64,000 nucleotides of DNA from positions 496,001 to 560,000 of the forward strand of contig NZ_VIGW01000003.1 of the NCBI RefSeq assembly GCF_007858435.1, in the 5' to 3' direction. This DNA is from Tsukamurella asaccharolytica. Its GTDB lineage: Bacteria > Actinomycetota > Actinomycetes > Mycobacteriales > Mycobacteriaceae. The position numbers and the translations under genes are program-made. The notes beneath the pieces were generated by a model. The model saw only the letters and a list, made by a program, of their open reading frames with translations. It ran no database searches and was not told the origin of the DNA. Shown here piece by piece: positions 46,745 through 56,787 of the stretch (positions are counted from its first letter, which is position 1; every line of letters begins with the position of its first letter).

Positions 46745-47602
46745 ATGGGAGACCCGACTACTGTTCCCGTGCCGCAGCAGGCACCACAGGTACCCGTCGA
46801 GCTGCTGATCACCCAATCGGTCGCGACGACCATCGGCGTGTTGATCGCCCTGGCCGTGGCAGTCCTGACCTATGTCAAGATGCGCCAAGACCGCAAGCGC
46901 GACGACGAACGGGCGCGTGAGGACCGAGATCGGTACGAGACGCAGCTCGCGACGCTACAGCGCGCTGAGCGCGACCGTATCGAGGCCCAGGCTCGCCGAA
47001 TCGTCCCCACCGTCTTCCCGGCGGAGATGTTCGGCCCCAACGTCTGGACGGTGCGCGTCGTCAACAGCAGCAGCGCACCAATCACAGAGCTGGGCGTGCA
47101 GGTGGTCGCGTTCGACGCCGACGGGAAGGAAGTCGAAAACGGCCTGACAAAGAGTAGTGCAGTTGGCTTGGACCAAGCGATTGAGCGCATGGTGCGGCCC
47201 ATCATCCGGTCCGCGATGAACGCAGGCATGGGTTCGATTCAAATGTCTGGCCCCGGACTATCGGGGCCTATCGCTGCAGCGATGGGAGCACGGGCAGACC
47301 AAGCGGCGAACGCGGCGGCTCCGCAGATGTCCGCTCGGGTACGCGAAGCGGTGACCGGGTCAATGGTCTCTGTGTGGCCCCGGACCCTGATTCCCGAACA
47401 GCCCGCGATCATGACCTTCGAGGCAGCAGCGGGGGTAGTCGATCTGGGGGTCCTCATCCAGTTCACGGACGAGGCGGGGTACCGCTGGATGCGCACTGAC
47501 GAGACCATGCCTCAACAGATTCACGACGACACACCGCCCGCCGAGAACGGCTCTGACGAACCATCCGTGGCTGCACGGAGGTGGTGGAAGTTCTGGGCCT
47601 AG
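46745..47602 (+). CDS. Single-pass membrane protein, accessory cargo
   Basis: A 285-residue protein with a membrane segment near 20-42 (LLITQSVATTIGVLIALAVAVLTYV), a basic coiled-coil segment near 45-85, and a beta-rich soluble domain (NVWTVRVVNSSSAPITELGVQVVAFDADGK). The ATG has GAGG about 8 bp upstream. No family is recognised. Base composition is less GC-rich than the rest of the element, and the gene converges on another membrane protein. Confidence 0.75.
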   Translation: MGDPTTVPVPQQAPQVPVELLITQSVATTIGVLIALAVAVLTYVKMRQDRKRDDERAREDRDRYETQLATLQRAERDRIEAQARRIVPTVFPAEMFGPNVWTVRVVNSSSAPITELGVQVVAFDADGKEVENGLTKSSAVGLDQAIERMVRPIIRSAMNAGMGSIQMSGPGLSGPIAAAMGARADQAANAAAPQMSARVREAVTGSMVSVWPRTLIPEQPAIMTFEAAAGVVDLGVLIQFTDEAGYRWMRTDETMPQQIHDDTPPAENGSDEPSVAARRWWKFWA

Positions 47603-47640
47603 TCGCGCGTCACCGACGAGCCACGAGTCTTACCCTGGCG

Positions 47641-48474
47641 CTACCCTTCCACGCCGGGCTCGTTGCCCTTGGCCGCAATATCAATCTCACTGCCCGCTGG
47701 CCTACCGTCAGTCCACCGCTGGTCCTGTGCGGAGTAGAGGGACACAGTCGGCTTTCGCGTACTCTCACCGGCCTTCTTGCGCCCACTGTAGGAAACCCGG
47801 TATTCAGCGGGGTCTCCGCTTGTTCTCCTGAAAGTCAGAATCCACGGAACGCCCTGCAACCCGCCCGACTTGTTGTACGGCCGAAATGACCCGACAAGAT
47901 TGCCGACCGTCCAGGACCCGCTAGCGTTGCCGTCGCGCCACCAATTCACCACATCCGCGAGGACCTTCAGCGGTACCGCCGACGGCAGTCTGTACTCCCC
48001 CTGCTCTTCGATCTCGATGATGCCGGTCGAATCTGCATCGTCTACTTCAAGATCATCGACGGCAGAATCTTGCTCATTCCCGTCACGCGCCTCGTCCGGA
48101 CCGGGGGCTTGAGACGCGGCGAAAGCCCCCTGCATCTCCTGCAGTAGTACCGCCGACTCAGTCGTACGTCGCGAGATTGCGTCAAGAAGGGTCCTCTGCC
48201 GTCTGTTCTCGCGCTCTCCTTGACGCTTCTGGGCCTGGTAAATCGTCACCGCGAGACCCGCGCCCAGCGCCGTGATTCCCAGCGACAGAACGCCCAGTGC
48301 GTCCAGCCCGTTATCCAATACCTCACCCAACTTGAGCAGCCAGATCACCAGCGCGGCGGCTCCGAGAAGGTACAGGACCAACTCGGCAACTCTCGCAAGC
48401 TTCTCCCACACCAGAGACCGCTTCGCCCGCGCCTCACCCCCAGGGGCGGCAGCGTCGCCGTCACGTAAGTCCAA
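47641..48474 (-). CDS. Two-helix membrane protein, accessory cargo
   Basis: A 277-residue protein with a charged N-terminus, two transmembrane helices near 28-48 and 58-80, a charged coiled-coil linker (QKRQGERENRRQRTLLDAISRR), an acidic stretch, and a C-terminal beta domain with several Trp (VVNWWRDGNASGSWTVGN). The start appears to be TTG 48474, with GAAGGG about 7 bp upstream. No family is recognised. It lies directly before the element's flavodoxin and converges with the other membrane protein, leaving 38 bp between them. Confidence 0.72.
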   Translation of the reverse strand: MDLRDGDAAAPGGEARAKRSLVWEKLARVAELVLYLLGAAALVIWLLKLGEVLDNGLDALGVLSLGITALGAGLAVTIYQAQKRQGERENRRQRTLLDAISRRTTESAVLLQEMQGAFAASQAPGPDEARDGNEQDSAVDDLEVDDADSTGIIEIEEQGEYRLPSAVPLKVLADVVNWWRDGNASGSWTVGNLVGSFRPYNKSGGLQGVPWILTFRRTSGDPAEYRVSYSGRKKAGESTRKPTVSLYSAQDQRWTDGRPAGSEIDIAAKGNEPGVEG

Positions 48475-48535
48475 AGTCAGCCCTTCGACGTAGGCGTCGA
48501 AGCGCCTCTGTTCGTGTTGTCATTCCGTCCTACCC

Positions 48536-49009
48536 CTACATGAGCTGAGCGGCGACCGTCGCGCCGAGGTTCCAGCACGCCTCCAGGTCGGCCTTCGACG
48601 GCTTGCCAGACACGACCACGTTGGGCGTGACCTTCTCCCAGCCGAGGCCGCCGGTGATCGAATCGGCCGCCCGCTCGGCCCCCTCGGTGCCCTCGTTGCC
48701 GTGGACGTAGAAGCCCCACGGCCGCCCCCGCGTGGAGTCGAGGCACGGGTAGTAGATGTTGTCGAGCCCGTGCTTGAGCGCGCCGCTGAGGTACCCGAGG
48801 TTCGCCGGGGTGCCGAGCACGTAGCCGTCGGCCTCCAGCACGTCGGCGGGCGACAGCGTGAGCGCAGCACGCCGCACGACTTCCACGCCCTCGATGTCAG
48901 GATCGGTCGCCCCCGCCACCACGGCCTCGAACATCTCCTGGCAGTGGGGCGAAGGCGTGTGGTGCACGATCAGGAGACGGTGCGGGGCGGCGGAATCAGG
49001 CGCTGACAT
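48536..49009 (-). CDS. Complete flavodoxin carried by the element
   Basis: A 157-residue flavodoxin/FMN-reductase-like protein. The phosphate loop is VHHTPSPHCQEMFEA, followed by GYVLGTPANLGYLSGALKHGLD and the C-terminal GKPSKADLEACWNLG. It matches the split host copy at 58 of 71 residues in the N-terminal part and 47 of 58 in the C-terminal part. The ATG lies 38 bp inside attR with AGGGGG upstream, the G-run coming from the attP right arm. The host promoter would therefore drive it. Function is probably the same as that of the broken host gene (Rv2771c position). Confidence 0.9.
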   Translation of the reverse strand: MSAPDSAAPHRLLIVHHTPSPHCQEMFEAVVAGATDPDIEGVEVVRRAALTLSPADVLEADGYVLGTPANLGYLSGALKHGLDNIYYPCLDSTRGRPWGFYVHGNEGTEGAERAADSITGGLGWEKVTPNVVVSGKPSKADLEACWNLGATVAAQLM

Positions 49010-49020
49010 CGGCAGACCCC

Positions 49021-49060
49021 CTATTACAGGGGTATTTGACATTGAAGTGCTTGAGCGCAC
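49021..49060 (-). repeat. attR of the element
   Basis: The core GTG is at 49047-49049. Left of it the element arm contains ACAGGGGTATTTGACATTGAA, described here by its key parts AGGGG and TTT, which mirror AAACTCCCC in attL. Right of it runs uninterrupted host flavodoxin sequence. Putting the two element arms together gives an attP whose centre falls next to the core. Confidence 0.8.
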
Positions 49061-49261
49061 CGGAGATGTAGCCGAGGTTCGCGGGCGAGCCGAGCACGTA
49101 GCCGTCGGCGGCCAGCACATCCGAGGCGGTGACCGCCAATGCTGCGCGGCGCACCACCTCCACGCCCTCGATGTCCGGATCGGTGGCTCCCGCGATCACC
49201 GCCTCGAACATCTCCTGGCAATGCGGAGACGGCGTGTGGTGGATCACGAGGAGCACGGCCA

Positions 49262-49262
<1 letters not shown>
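49047..49262 (-). pseudogene. Host flavodoxin, N-terminal fragment at attR
   Basis: ATG 49262 opens MAVLLVIHHTPSPHCQEMFEA and continues to SGALKH, where host sequence ends at the core. The frame runs on into the element for 17 codons and stops at 48996, 14 bp inside the element's own flavodoxin. The fragment's translation could therefore help ribosomes start on that gene. The start codon overlaps the stop of the preceding membrane-protein gene (TGATG), so the locus sits in the dapB operon. Confidence 0.9.
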
Positions 49263-50884
<1,622 letters not shown>

Positions 50885-50894
50885 TGTTGCGCGC

Positions 50895-51866
50895 ATGGAC
50901 GTGACCATCCGGACCTTCGTCGGCGACGCGGACGCCTGCTTCGACGTCGTCCACCACGCCGCGACGGACGCCGCCACGCGGGCGCTGGCAGCACGGTCGG
51001 GCCTGGTCTGGGTGGACGTGCTCGACCCGACCGAGGAGGAGTTCGCCCCCTTCGTCGCGACGATGGGGCTGGACAAGCTGGCGGTGGAGGACGCTCTCAC
51101 CGTGCACGAGCGCCCGAAGTCCCTGCGCTACGGCGAGATCATGTTCGTCACGGTCTACACGATCACCGAGGACGGCACCACCAGCCGGCTCTCGCTGTTC
51201 CTCTTCGAGCACGGGGTCCTGACGGTGCGCCTGGGCCACGGCTTCCCCGTCGAGGAGGTCGCGGCCACCATCTCGGACAACGCGGATCTGCTGCAGTACG
51301 GACCGAAGTCCCTGGAGCTGATGCTGTTGGATGCGGTCGTCGACGGCTACACGGCCCGAATCACGGCGGTGGACGAACGTCTCGACGACGTGGAGACCTT
51401 CCTGTTCGACGGCCGCTCCAGCGACCGCGTCTCTCAGGTCACCTTCGACCTGCACAAGCAGGTGGGCGCCCTGCGCCGCATCGTGCTGCCGATGCGCGAC
51501 GTCGTGGGCTCGGTCCTGCGACGGGTGTCCGTGGCGCCCGACCTGCGCGAGTTGCTGCCCTACGCCGAGGACGTCTACGACCACACGATGCGCGCAGCGG
51601 ACTGGACCGAGGGCCTGCGCGACGCCGTGGAATCGGTCCGCTCGACCAACCTGGCGCTGGTGGACAACCAGCTCAACACCGTGATGAAGAAGCTCACCAG
51701 CTGGGCCGCGATCATCGCTGTCCCCACCGCGATCACCGGCTACTTCGGCCAGAACGTGCCGTATCCGGGATTCGGCAAGGAGTGGGGTTTCTGGCTGAGC
51801 CTGCTGACGATGCTCGCCCTGGCCGGGGGGCTCTACGCGGCGTTCAAGCGCCGCGGCTGGCTCTGA
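50895..51866 (+). CDS. corA: CorA-family divalent-cation channel
   Basis: A 323-residue Mg2+/Co2+ channel. The cytoplasmic N-terminal domain includes EEEFAPFVATMGLDKLAVEDAL and the long stalk helix. Two C-terminal helices near 265-285 and 298-318 flank the pore loop. The classical GMN signature is replaced by GQN (YFGQNVPYPG), a variant seen in some actinobacterial members, so ion preference is uncertain. The ATG is 10 bp after the YjbR-like stop. Confidence 0.88.
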   Translation: MDVTIRTFVGDADACFDVVHHAATDAATRALAARSGLVWVDVLDPTEEEFAPFVATMGLDKLAVEDALTVHERPKSLRYGEIMFVTVYTITEDGTTSRLSLFLFEHGVLTVRLGHGFPVEEVAATISDNADLLQYGPKSLELMLLDAVVDGYTARITAVDERLDDVETFLFDGRSSDRVSQVTFDLHKQVGALRRIVLPMRDVVGSVLRRVSVAPDLRELLPYAEDVYDHTMRAADWTEGLRDAVESVRSTNLALVDNQLNTVMKKLTSWAAIIAVPTAITGYFGQNVPYPGFGKEWGFWLSLLTMLALAGGLYAAFKRRGWL

Positions 51867-51910
51867 CCCTCGACCGGCGGCCGAGCCGTCGCAACCTCTA
51901 AGCTCTTCGC

Positions 51911-52402
51911 ATGGCCGGTTCGCCCGTTTCCCGCCCGTCCTTCCACCCTCTCGCCCTGCTCGTCTCGCTCGCCGCGGTCGCGGTGGTGGCGCTGCTGGGC
52001 GGGCTCGCCTCGGCGGACGCGGCAGCGGACTACGCGCAGCTCGCCCAGCCCTCGTGGGCACCGCCGAGCTGGCTCTTCGGCCCCGCGTGGAGCGCGCTGT
52101 ACCTGCTCATGGCCGTCGCGGCGTGGCTGGTGTGGCGAGTCGATCCGTCACCGCGAAACCGCGCTATCCAGGTGTACGCGCTGCAGTTGCTGGTGAACCT
52201 GTCCTGGTCGCCGCTGTTCTTCGGTCTGGAGCTGCGCGGCGTGGCCCTCGCCGTGATCCTGCTCCTCGACGTCCTCGTCGTGGTGACGATCGTGCTGTTC
52301 TGGCGGGTCCGCCGCTCAGCCGCGGTGTTGTTGCTCCCCTACCTCGGCTGGATCCTGTTCGCCACCGCGCTCAACTACGCGGTCTGGTCCCTCAACTCCT
52401 GA
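51911..52402 (+). CDS. tspO: TspO/MBR family membrane protein
   Basis: A 163-residue protein with five transmembrane helices and the tryptophan-rich TspO features: PSWAPPSWLFGPAWSALYLLMAVA near 48-71, a WSPLFF segment, and ALNYAVWSLN at the end. TspO proteins bind porphyrins and sterols and respond to oxidative stress. Its last 87 bp overlap, on the opposite strand, the annotated end of the RND transporter. Confidence 0.92.
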   Translation: MAGSPVSRPSFHPLALLVSLAAVAVVALLGGLASADAAADYAQLAQPSWAPPSWLFGPAWSALYLLMAVAAWLVWRVDPSPRNRAIQVYALQLLVNLSWSPLFFGLELRGVALAVILLLDVLVVVTIVLFWRVRRSAAVLLLPYLGWILFATALNYAVWSLNS

Positions 52403-54523
52403 AACATGCCCGCGCGGCCACCAGTTGGCCGTGCCCGCGATCCGCATGAACGCGGGCAGCAGCACGAGCCGCACCAGGGTCGCGTCGAGCAGCACGGCGA
52501 TGGCGAGCCCCACCCCGAGCATCCGCATGAACGAGACCTCGGAGAAGCCGATCGCCGCGAAGACCACGGCCATGAGCAGCGCGGCGGCCGTGACCACCCG
52601 CGCCGTGCTCGCGATGCCGCGGGCCACGGCCTCGTCGTTGGCGGCGCGGTCCCGGCCGGGCAGGCGCTTCCACTCCTCGCGGATCCGGGAGAGCAGGAAC
52701 ACCTCGTAGTCCATCGACAAGCCGAAGGCGATGCAGAACATCAGCACGGGCATGTCCGCGATGAGGTACCCGGTGACCGTCGTCCCGAGCCCGCCGAGGT
52801 TCCCCTCCTGGAAGATCCAGACCATCGCTCCGAAGGTCGCCGTCAACGAGAGCACATTGAGCACCAGGGCTTTCAGCGGCAGCAGCACGCTCCCCGTGAG
52901 CAGGAACAGCAGCAGGAAGGTGGTCACCGCGATCGCCGCGAGCACCCGCGGCACCGCCCCGAGGATCGAGTCCACGGCGTCCCGGTCCGCCTGCGCCGCA
53001 CCGGCGAACAGCGTCGGGGCCGGCGCCGGCACCGCCCGCAGCGCGTCCAATTGGGCGCGACCCTCCTCCGACCGCGGGTCGTGCTCGCTCGCCACCGTCA
53101 CCAGGCGTGCGAACCCCGACCGTGCCGTCGGATCGCCGTCGGCGACGCGGGTGCCGCGCAGCCACGTCCCGTCGGGTCCGGTGACCGGCCCGGTGCCCGC
53201 GGTCCGCGACAGGTCTCGGGCGTAGTCCTCGGTGCCCGACGGTGCGCCCTCGGGCAGCAGAATCAGCACGTCGGCGGCCGGATTCGGCCGGAATCCTTCA
53301 CGCAGCTCGTCGCCGACCACGTGCGACGACGCCGCGGTCGGCAGCGCTCGGTCGTCGGGGTAGCCCAGCTTGGCGCCGAAGAAGGGCGCACCGAGCGCGA
53401 GCAGCAGCACCACGACGGCGAGACCGAGCAGGACCGCACGGCGCTGCACGGCGCGCACCGCCCGGTACCACCGGGACTCGTCCGTGGGACGGGGGCCGCG
53501 GCCCACGCGGAGCCGGTCGATCCGATTGCCCAGCAGGGTCAGGATCGCGGGCGTCACCACCAGCGTGGCGAAGGCCGTGAAGGCGACGACCACCAGGCCC
53601 GCGTAGGCGAAGGAACGCAGGAAGTACATCGGGAACAGCACCATCGACGCCAGACTGAGCCCCACCGTCACGGCGGAGAACAGCACGGTGCGCCCGGCGG
53701 TCGCCATCGCAGTGACGAGGGCCTCTTCCCGGCCGCGGCCCGGCACCTCCTCCCGGTACCGGCTCACCACCAGCAGGGTGTAATCGATGGCGAGAGCCAG
53801 GCTCATCGCTGTGATGAGGTTGAGCGCGAACACCGAGACGTCGGTGGCCTCGGCCACGAGCCGGAGCAACCCCGAGGTCGCGATGATGGCGGCGATCCCC
53901 ACGACGACGGGCACCGCGGCGGCGACGAGCCCGCCGAAGGCCCACACGAGCACCAGGAAGGTGAGCGGCAGGGCGATCAGTTCCGCGCGGACCAGGTCCT
54001 CGCCCGACTGCTCGTTGATCTGCAGGTAGGTCATCGACTCGCCGCCCGCCTCGACACGCACCCCGTCGGGCGGGCTCGGCATTCCGTCCACGATCGCGCG
54101 GGCGTGGTCTGGAGCCTCCCCCGTACCCCCGATCAGGCTCGCCACGACGAGCCCTGTGCGGCCGTCCGCCGAGGTCAGGCGCGCGGCGGCCGCGGGGTCG
54201 GACCAGGGCGAAACGGCGGATTGCACCGTCGGCGTGCGCCGGAGGCCATCCGTGACCGCACGTCCGTACTCGGCGGCGGCGGACGCCGCCTCGGGGTTCT
54301 GCGCGCGCACCGTGAGGACGAGCGAGGAGCCGCCGCGCCGGAAGTCGTCCTCCAGGCTCTGCTGCGCCCGCGCGGATTCGGCGGCCGGGTCGGTGCTGCC
54401 GCCGCTGCGTAGCGCGTCGCCGACGCCCGCTCCGAGCCACCCCAGCACCACGAGCAGGAGTAGCGACGCCGCGAGCACGGTGCGGGGTCGCGCGGCGACG
54501 GCGCGGGTGAGGCGGGTGATCAC
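52316..54523 (-). CDS. MmpL-type RND transporter
   Basis: A 735-residue RND permease with twelve predicted helices in two repeats. The first repeat has NLITAMSLALAIDYTLLVVSRYREE and the second IADMPVLMFCIAFGLSMDYEVFLLSRIREEW, both with the transmembrane Asp-Tyr pair of MmpL proteins. The last ~30 residues (after ANWW) are low in hydrophobicity and lie antisense to tspO; a shorter end near 52,399 in another frame suggests a one-base error or lost stop. It overlaps the acyltransferase gene by 4 bp, so it probably exports that pathway's product. Confidence 0.85.
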   Translation of the reverse strand: MITRLTRAVAARPRTVLAASLLLLVVLGWLGAGVGDALRSGGSTDPAAESARAQQSLEDDFRRGGSSLVLTVRAQNPEAASAAAEYGRAVTDGLRRTPTVQSAVSPWSDPAAAARLTSADGRTGLVVASLIGGTGEAPDHARAIVDGMPSPPDGVRVEAGGESMTYLQINEQSGEDLVRAELIALPLTFLVLVWAFGGLVAAAVPVVVGIAAIIATSGLLRLVAEATDVSVFALNLITAMSLALAIDYTLLVVSRYREEVPGRGREEALVTAMATAGRTVLFSAVTVGLSLASMVLFPMYFLRSFAYAGLVVVAFTAFATLVVTPAILTLLGNRIDRLRVGRGPRPTDESRWYRAVRAVQRRAVLLGLAVVVLLLALGAPFFGAKLGYPDDRALPTAASSHVVGDELREGFRPNPAADVLILLPEGAPSGTEDYARDLSRTAGTGPVTGPDGTWLRGTRVADGDPTARSGFARLVTVASEHDPRSEEGRAQLDALRAVPAPAPTLFAGAAQADRDAVDSILGAVPRVLAAIAVTTFLLLFLLTGSVLLPLKALVLNVLSLTATFGAMVWIFQEGNLGGLGTTVTGYLIADMPVLMFCIAFGLSMDYEVFLLSRIREEWKRLPGRDRAANDEAVARGIASTARVVTAAALLMAVVFAAIGFSEVSFMRMLGVGLAIAVLLDATLVRLVLLPAFMRIAGTANWWPRGHVSGVEGPDRVVERGGEQDPAEVGEQQHRG

Positions 54524-55356
54524 AGTGCCGCGAGGAACGAGCGGATCTCCTGGAGCGTGCCGGCCCGGCGCATCCGCTCCGCGTCGAACAGCACGAGGAA
54601 GTCGGCCATCTCGAAATCGGGATCGTACGAGGGCATACCGCAGATCACGCCGCCGTACCGGGTGGCCAGCCGGATCGTCGGCGGCACCAGCTCCTCGTCC
54701 GCGCCGTCGGGCCGCGGCAGATCCTCGATCGGCACTCCGTCGACGGAGACCGGGCGGATCGGATCGACCCGGACCTCACCGCTCGCGAGTGCCTCGTTGT
54801 CGGTCAGGAAGCCCAGGGCGGCGCGCACGAGAGCGGCCCGGGGGTGCACACCGTCCTCCATGCGGACGGACATGCAGCCCATCGCGTACCGGAATCCGGA
54901 GCGTTCGTAGAAGAGCAGCAGGGCGATCCGCAAGAGGACCGACACGACGCCGCCCCGGTACGCCGTGGCGATCGTCGCCCGGCCCCACTCGGCGACCCCG
55001 TCCGCCATCGCGTCGAACGCGGGGCTGAGGCGGAACATGCTGGTCGTGAACACCTCCCGCTGTCCGCGGGGTGCAGGAAGTATGACGCGGTAGCAGCCCA
55101 CGATCTCGTCGGTCGGGTCGTGCCGGACGAGGATGTGGGCGCTGTGATCGTCGAACCGGTCCACGTCGATGGGCCGGCCGAGACGCTCGCTGATCACCGC
55201 CCCCGGGAGCGGCGCGCCGAGCTCGGTGGAGAAGGCTTCGTACCGCAGGGCTTGCGCGCGTTCGATATCACGCGGATCCTCCGCGACGAACACCGTGTAC
55301 GGGGTGCGGTCCGTCGCGGCGAAGAGCACGGTTCCCGCCGGTGTGCGCGTGGTCAT
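54520..55356 (-). CDS. OlsB-like GNAT N-acyltransferase
   Basis: A 278-residue acyltransferase of the GNAT superfamily, close in pattern to ornithine-lipid OlsB and acyl-homoserine-lactone-synthase-like proteins. Key segments are DIERAQALRYEAFSTELG, DDHSAHILVRHD with EIVGCYRVI, AEWGRATIATAYRGG and YAMGCMSVRM. It would attach an acyl chain to an amine such as ornithine or lysine. It overlaps genes on both sides by 4 bp, downstream of an amine N-hydroxylase and upstream of an RND exporter, which suggests acylation of a hydroxylamine. Confidence 0.78.
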   Translation of the reverse strand: MTTRTPAGTVLFAATDRTPYTVFVAEDPRDIERAQALRYEAFSTELGAPLPGAVISERLGRPIDVDRFDDHSAHILVRHDPTDEIVGCYRVILPAPRGQREVFTTSMFRLSPAFDAMADGVAEWGRATIATAYRGGVVSVLLRIALLLFYERSGFRYAMGCMSVRMEDGVHPRAALVRAALGFLTDNEALASGEVRVDPIRPVSVDGVPIEDLPRPDGADEELVPPTIRLATRYGGVICGMPSYDPDFEMADFLVLFDAERMRRAGTLQEIRSFLAAL

Positions 55357-56600
55357 GGCGACTCCTCGTGTTCCAGTGCGCGGGCGATCTCGCCCGCGCG
55401 GACGGCGACGTTGGACAACAGCGTGGTCCCGAGCCCGTGTCCAGGGAGGTCGGCACCCTGCACGAACAGGCCGGGGACCTCCGCCCCGTCGATCACGGCG
55501 CGGTGCGAGCGGGCGATGTGCACGTCGGCGTCCGGCGGGGCGACGCCCTCGAACCCGGTGAGCCCGCCGGGGTGGAACCCCGTCGCGCAGACCACGGCGT
55601 CGACGGTCATCGCCGTCGTCTCACCGGTGGTGAGGCGTCGCACGATCGTCTCGACCCCACCGCCCGCCGCCACCGCCGCGGAGACGACATCGCTGGTGCG
55701 GTGCACTCCCAACCGACCTGAGCCGATCACCTTCTGGCGATACCACCGGTCGTACAGCTCTCGAGTCAGTCCGTGTTCCACCGCCGCGTAGTTGGTGTTG
55801 CCATGACGGTGCAGGAGCGCGTCACGCACCTCCGGCGTCGCGGTGGCGAACTCGTCGACCACGTCCGGGTCGAAGACTTGGTTGACGAACGGGCTCTCGT
55901 CGACGTCCGCCATGCCGAAGCCGTGGAAGACGAGGTCGACGCGGGCGCCGGTGTCGTGCAGGTGCAGCGCCACCTCGGCAGCGGACTGGCCACCCCCCAC
56001 CACCAGGAAGCGCGCATCCGCGACCCCGGAAGGCAGGTCACGCTCCAGCGCGCCGAGCCGCGGAACGAGGTCGATGTTGTGGAAGACGCGGCGCGGGTCG
56101 AGTCCGGTCGCCCACGCGGGCAGGACGGGCCGCAGGCCGGGCGCCACGATCACGGACCGGGCGCGGGTCACCTGCTCGTCGCCGCCGGCGCCACGGTGGG
56201 TGACGGCGAACCGCGGACCGTCCGAACAGCGGCGCAGCCCGGTCACCGTACGGCCGTACCGCACCTGATCGGCGAAGGGCGTTGCCGCCCAGGCCAGGTA
56301 GTCGGCGAATTCCGCGCGCTCGGGGGTGAGGACGCCGCGGTTCACGAAGTCGACGAGTCGGCCCCGCGCGCCGAGATACGCGACGAAGGAGAACGGGCTG
56401 GCCTGATTGCGCAGCGTCACCAGGTCTTTGAGGAAGCTGATCTGCATCGACGTGCCCGGGAGCAGCATTCCCGGGTGCCACGCGAAGGACTCGCGGCGTT
56501 CCAAGAACCGCACGGAGCCGATCCGGCCGGGCGACTCCGCCAAGGCGATCGCCAGCGCCAGATTGGCGGGCCCGAATCCGACGCCGAGTACGTCGACCAC
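55353..56600 (-). CDS. L-lysine/L-ornithine N-monooxygenase (SidA/IucD family)
   Basis: A flavoprotein that N-hydroxylates the side-chain amine of lysine or ornithine for hydroxamate siderophores. The FAD motif is GVGFGPANLALAIAL, the substrate region FLERRESFAWHPGMLLPGTSMQ and FLKDLVTLRNQASPFSF, the NADPH motif FLVVGGGQSAAEVALHL, and the C-terminus ATGFHPGG. The start is unresolved: GTG 56600 (VVDVLGVGFGP) gives 415 residues; longer starts have no clear ribosome-binding site. No IdeR/DtxR box was seen nearby. Confidence 0.85.
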   Translation of the reverse strand: MVDVLGVGFGPANLALAIALAESPGRIGSVRFLERRESFAWHPGMLLPGTSMQISFLKDLVTLRNQASPFSFVAYLGARGRLVDFVNRGVLTPERAEFADYLAWAATPFADQVRYGRTVTGLRRCSDGPRFAVTHRGAGGDEQVTRARSVIVAPGLRPVLPAWATGLDPRRVFHNIDLVPRLGALERDLPSGVADARFLVVGGGQSAAEVALHLHDTGARVDLVFHGFGMADVDESPFVNQVFDPDVVDEFATATPEVRDALLHRHGNTNYAAVEHGLTRELYDRWYRQKVIGSGRLGVHRTSDVVSAAVAAGGGVETIVRRLTTGETTAMTVDAVVCATGFHPGGLTGFEGVAPPDADVHIARSHRAVIDGAEVPGLFVQGADLPGHGLGTTLLSNVAVRAGEIARALEHEESP

Positions 56601-56787
56601 GTCGTGGTCGTCTCTGGCGTTCGTCGTACGATCACACCCTTCCCAAGGAGCCGGGGCGGTGGCTGGGGCATCCGCCTCGACGGATCGTATCCCTGGAAAG
56701 ATCCTGTACACCGTACTTGAGGACAGATCGTTCGGGCCGCGCACTACACCGACTTCGCGGGCCTCCGACTCGCGGGACGGTTGGCGG

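Larger units (their letters stand above)
33774..49049 (+). mobile_element. 15.3-kb serine-integrase element inserted in a flavodoxin gene
   Basis: The boundaries are defined by a split host flavodoxin: its N-terminal part ends at 49,047 and its C-terminal part begins at 33,776, both at the trinucleotide GTG. The integrase gene starts 26 bp inside the left end. The cargo comprises replication-type genes, an iteron array, packaging-type genes (large terminase, possible small terminase, capsid-like protein), a resolvase, a metalloprotease, an XRE regulator, membrane proteins and a complete flavodoxin. No portal, tail, lysis or conjugation gene is recognisable, so a phage satellite or plasmid-phage hybrid is more likely than a full prophage or conjugative element. 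Confidence 0.88.
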
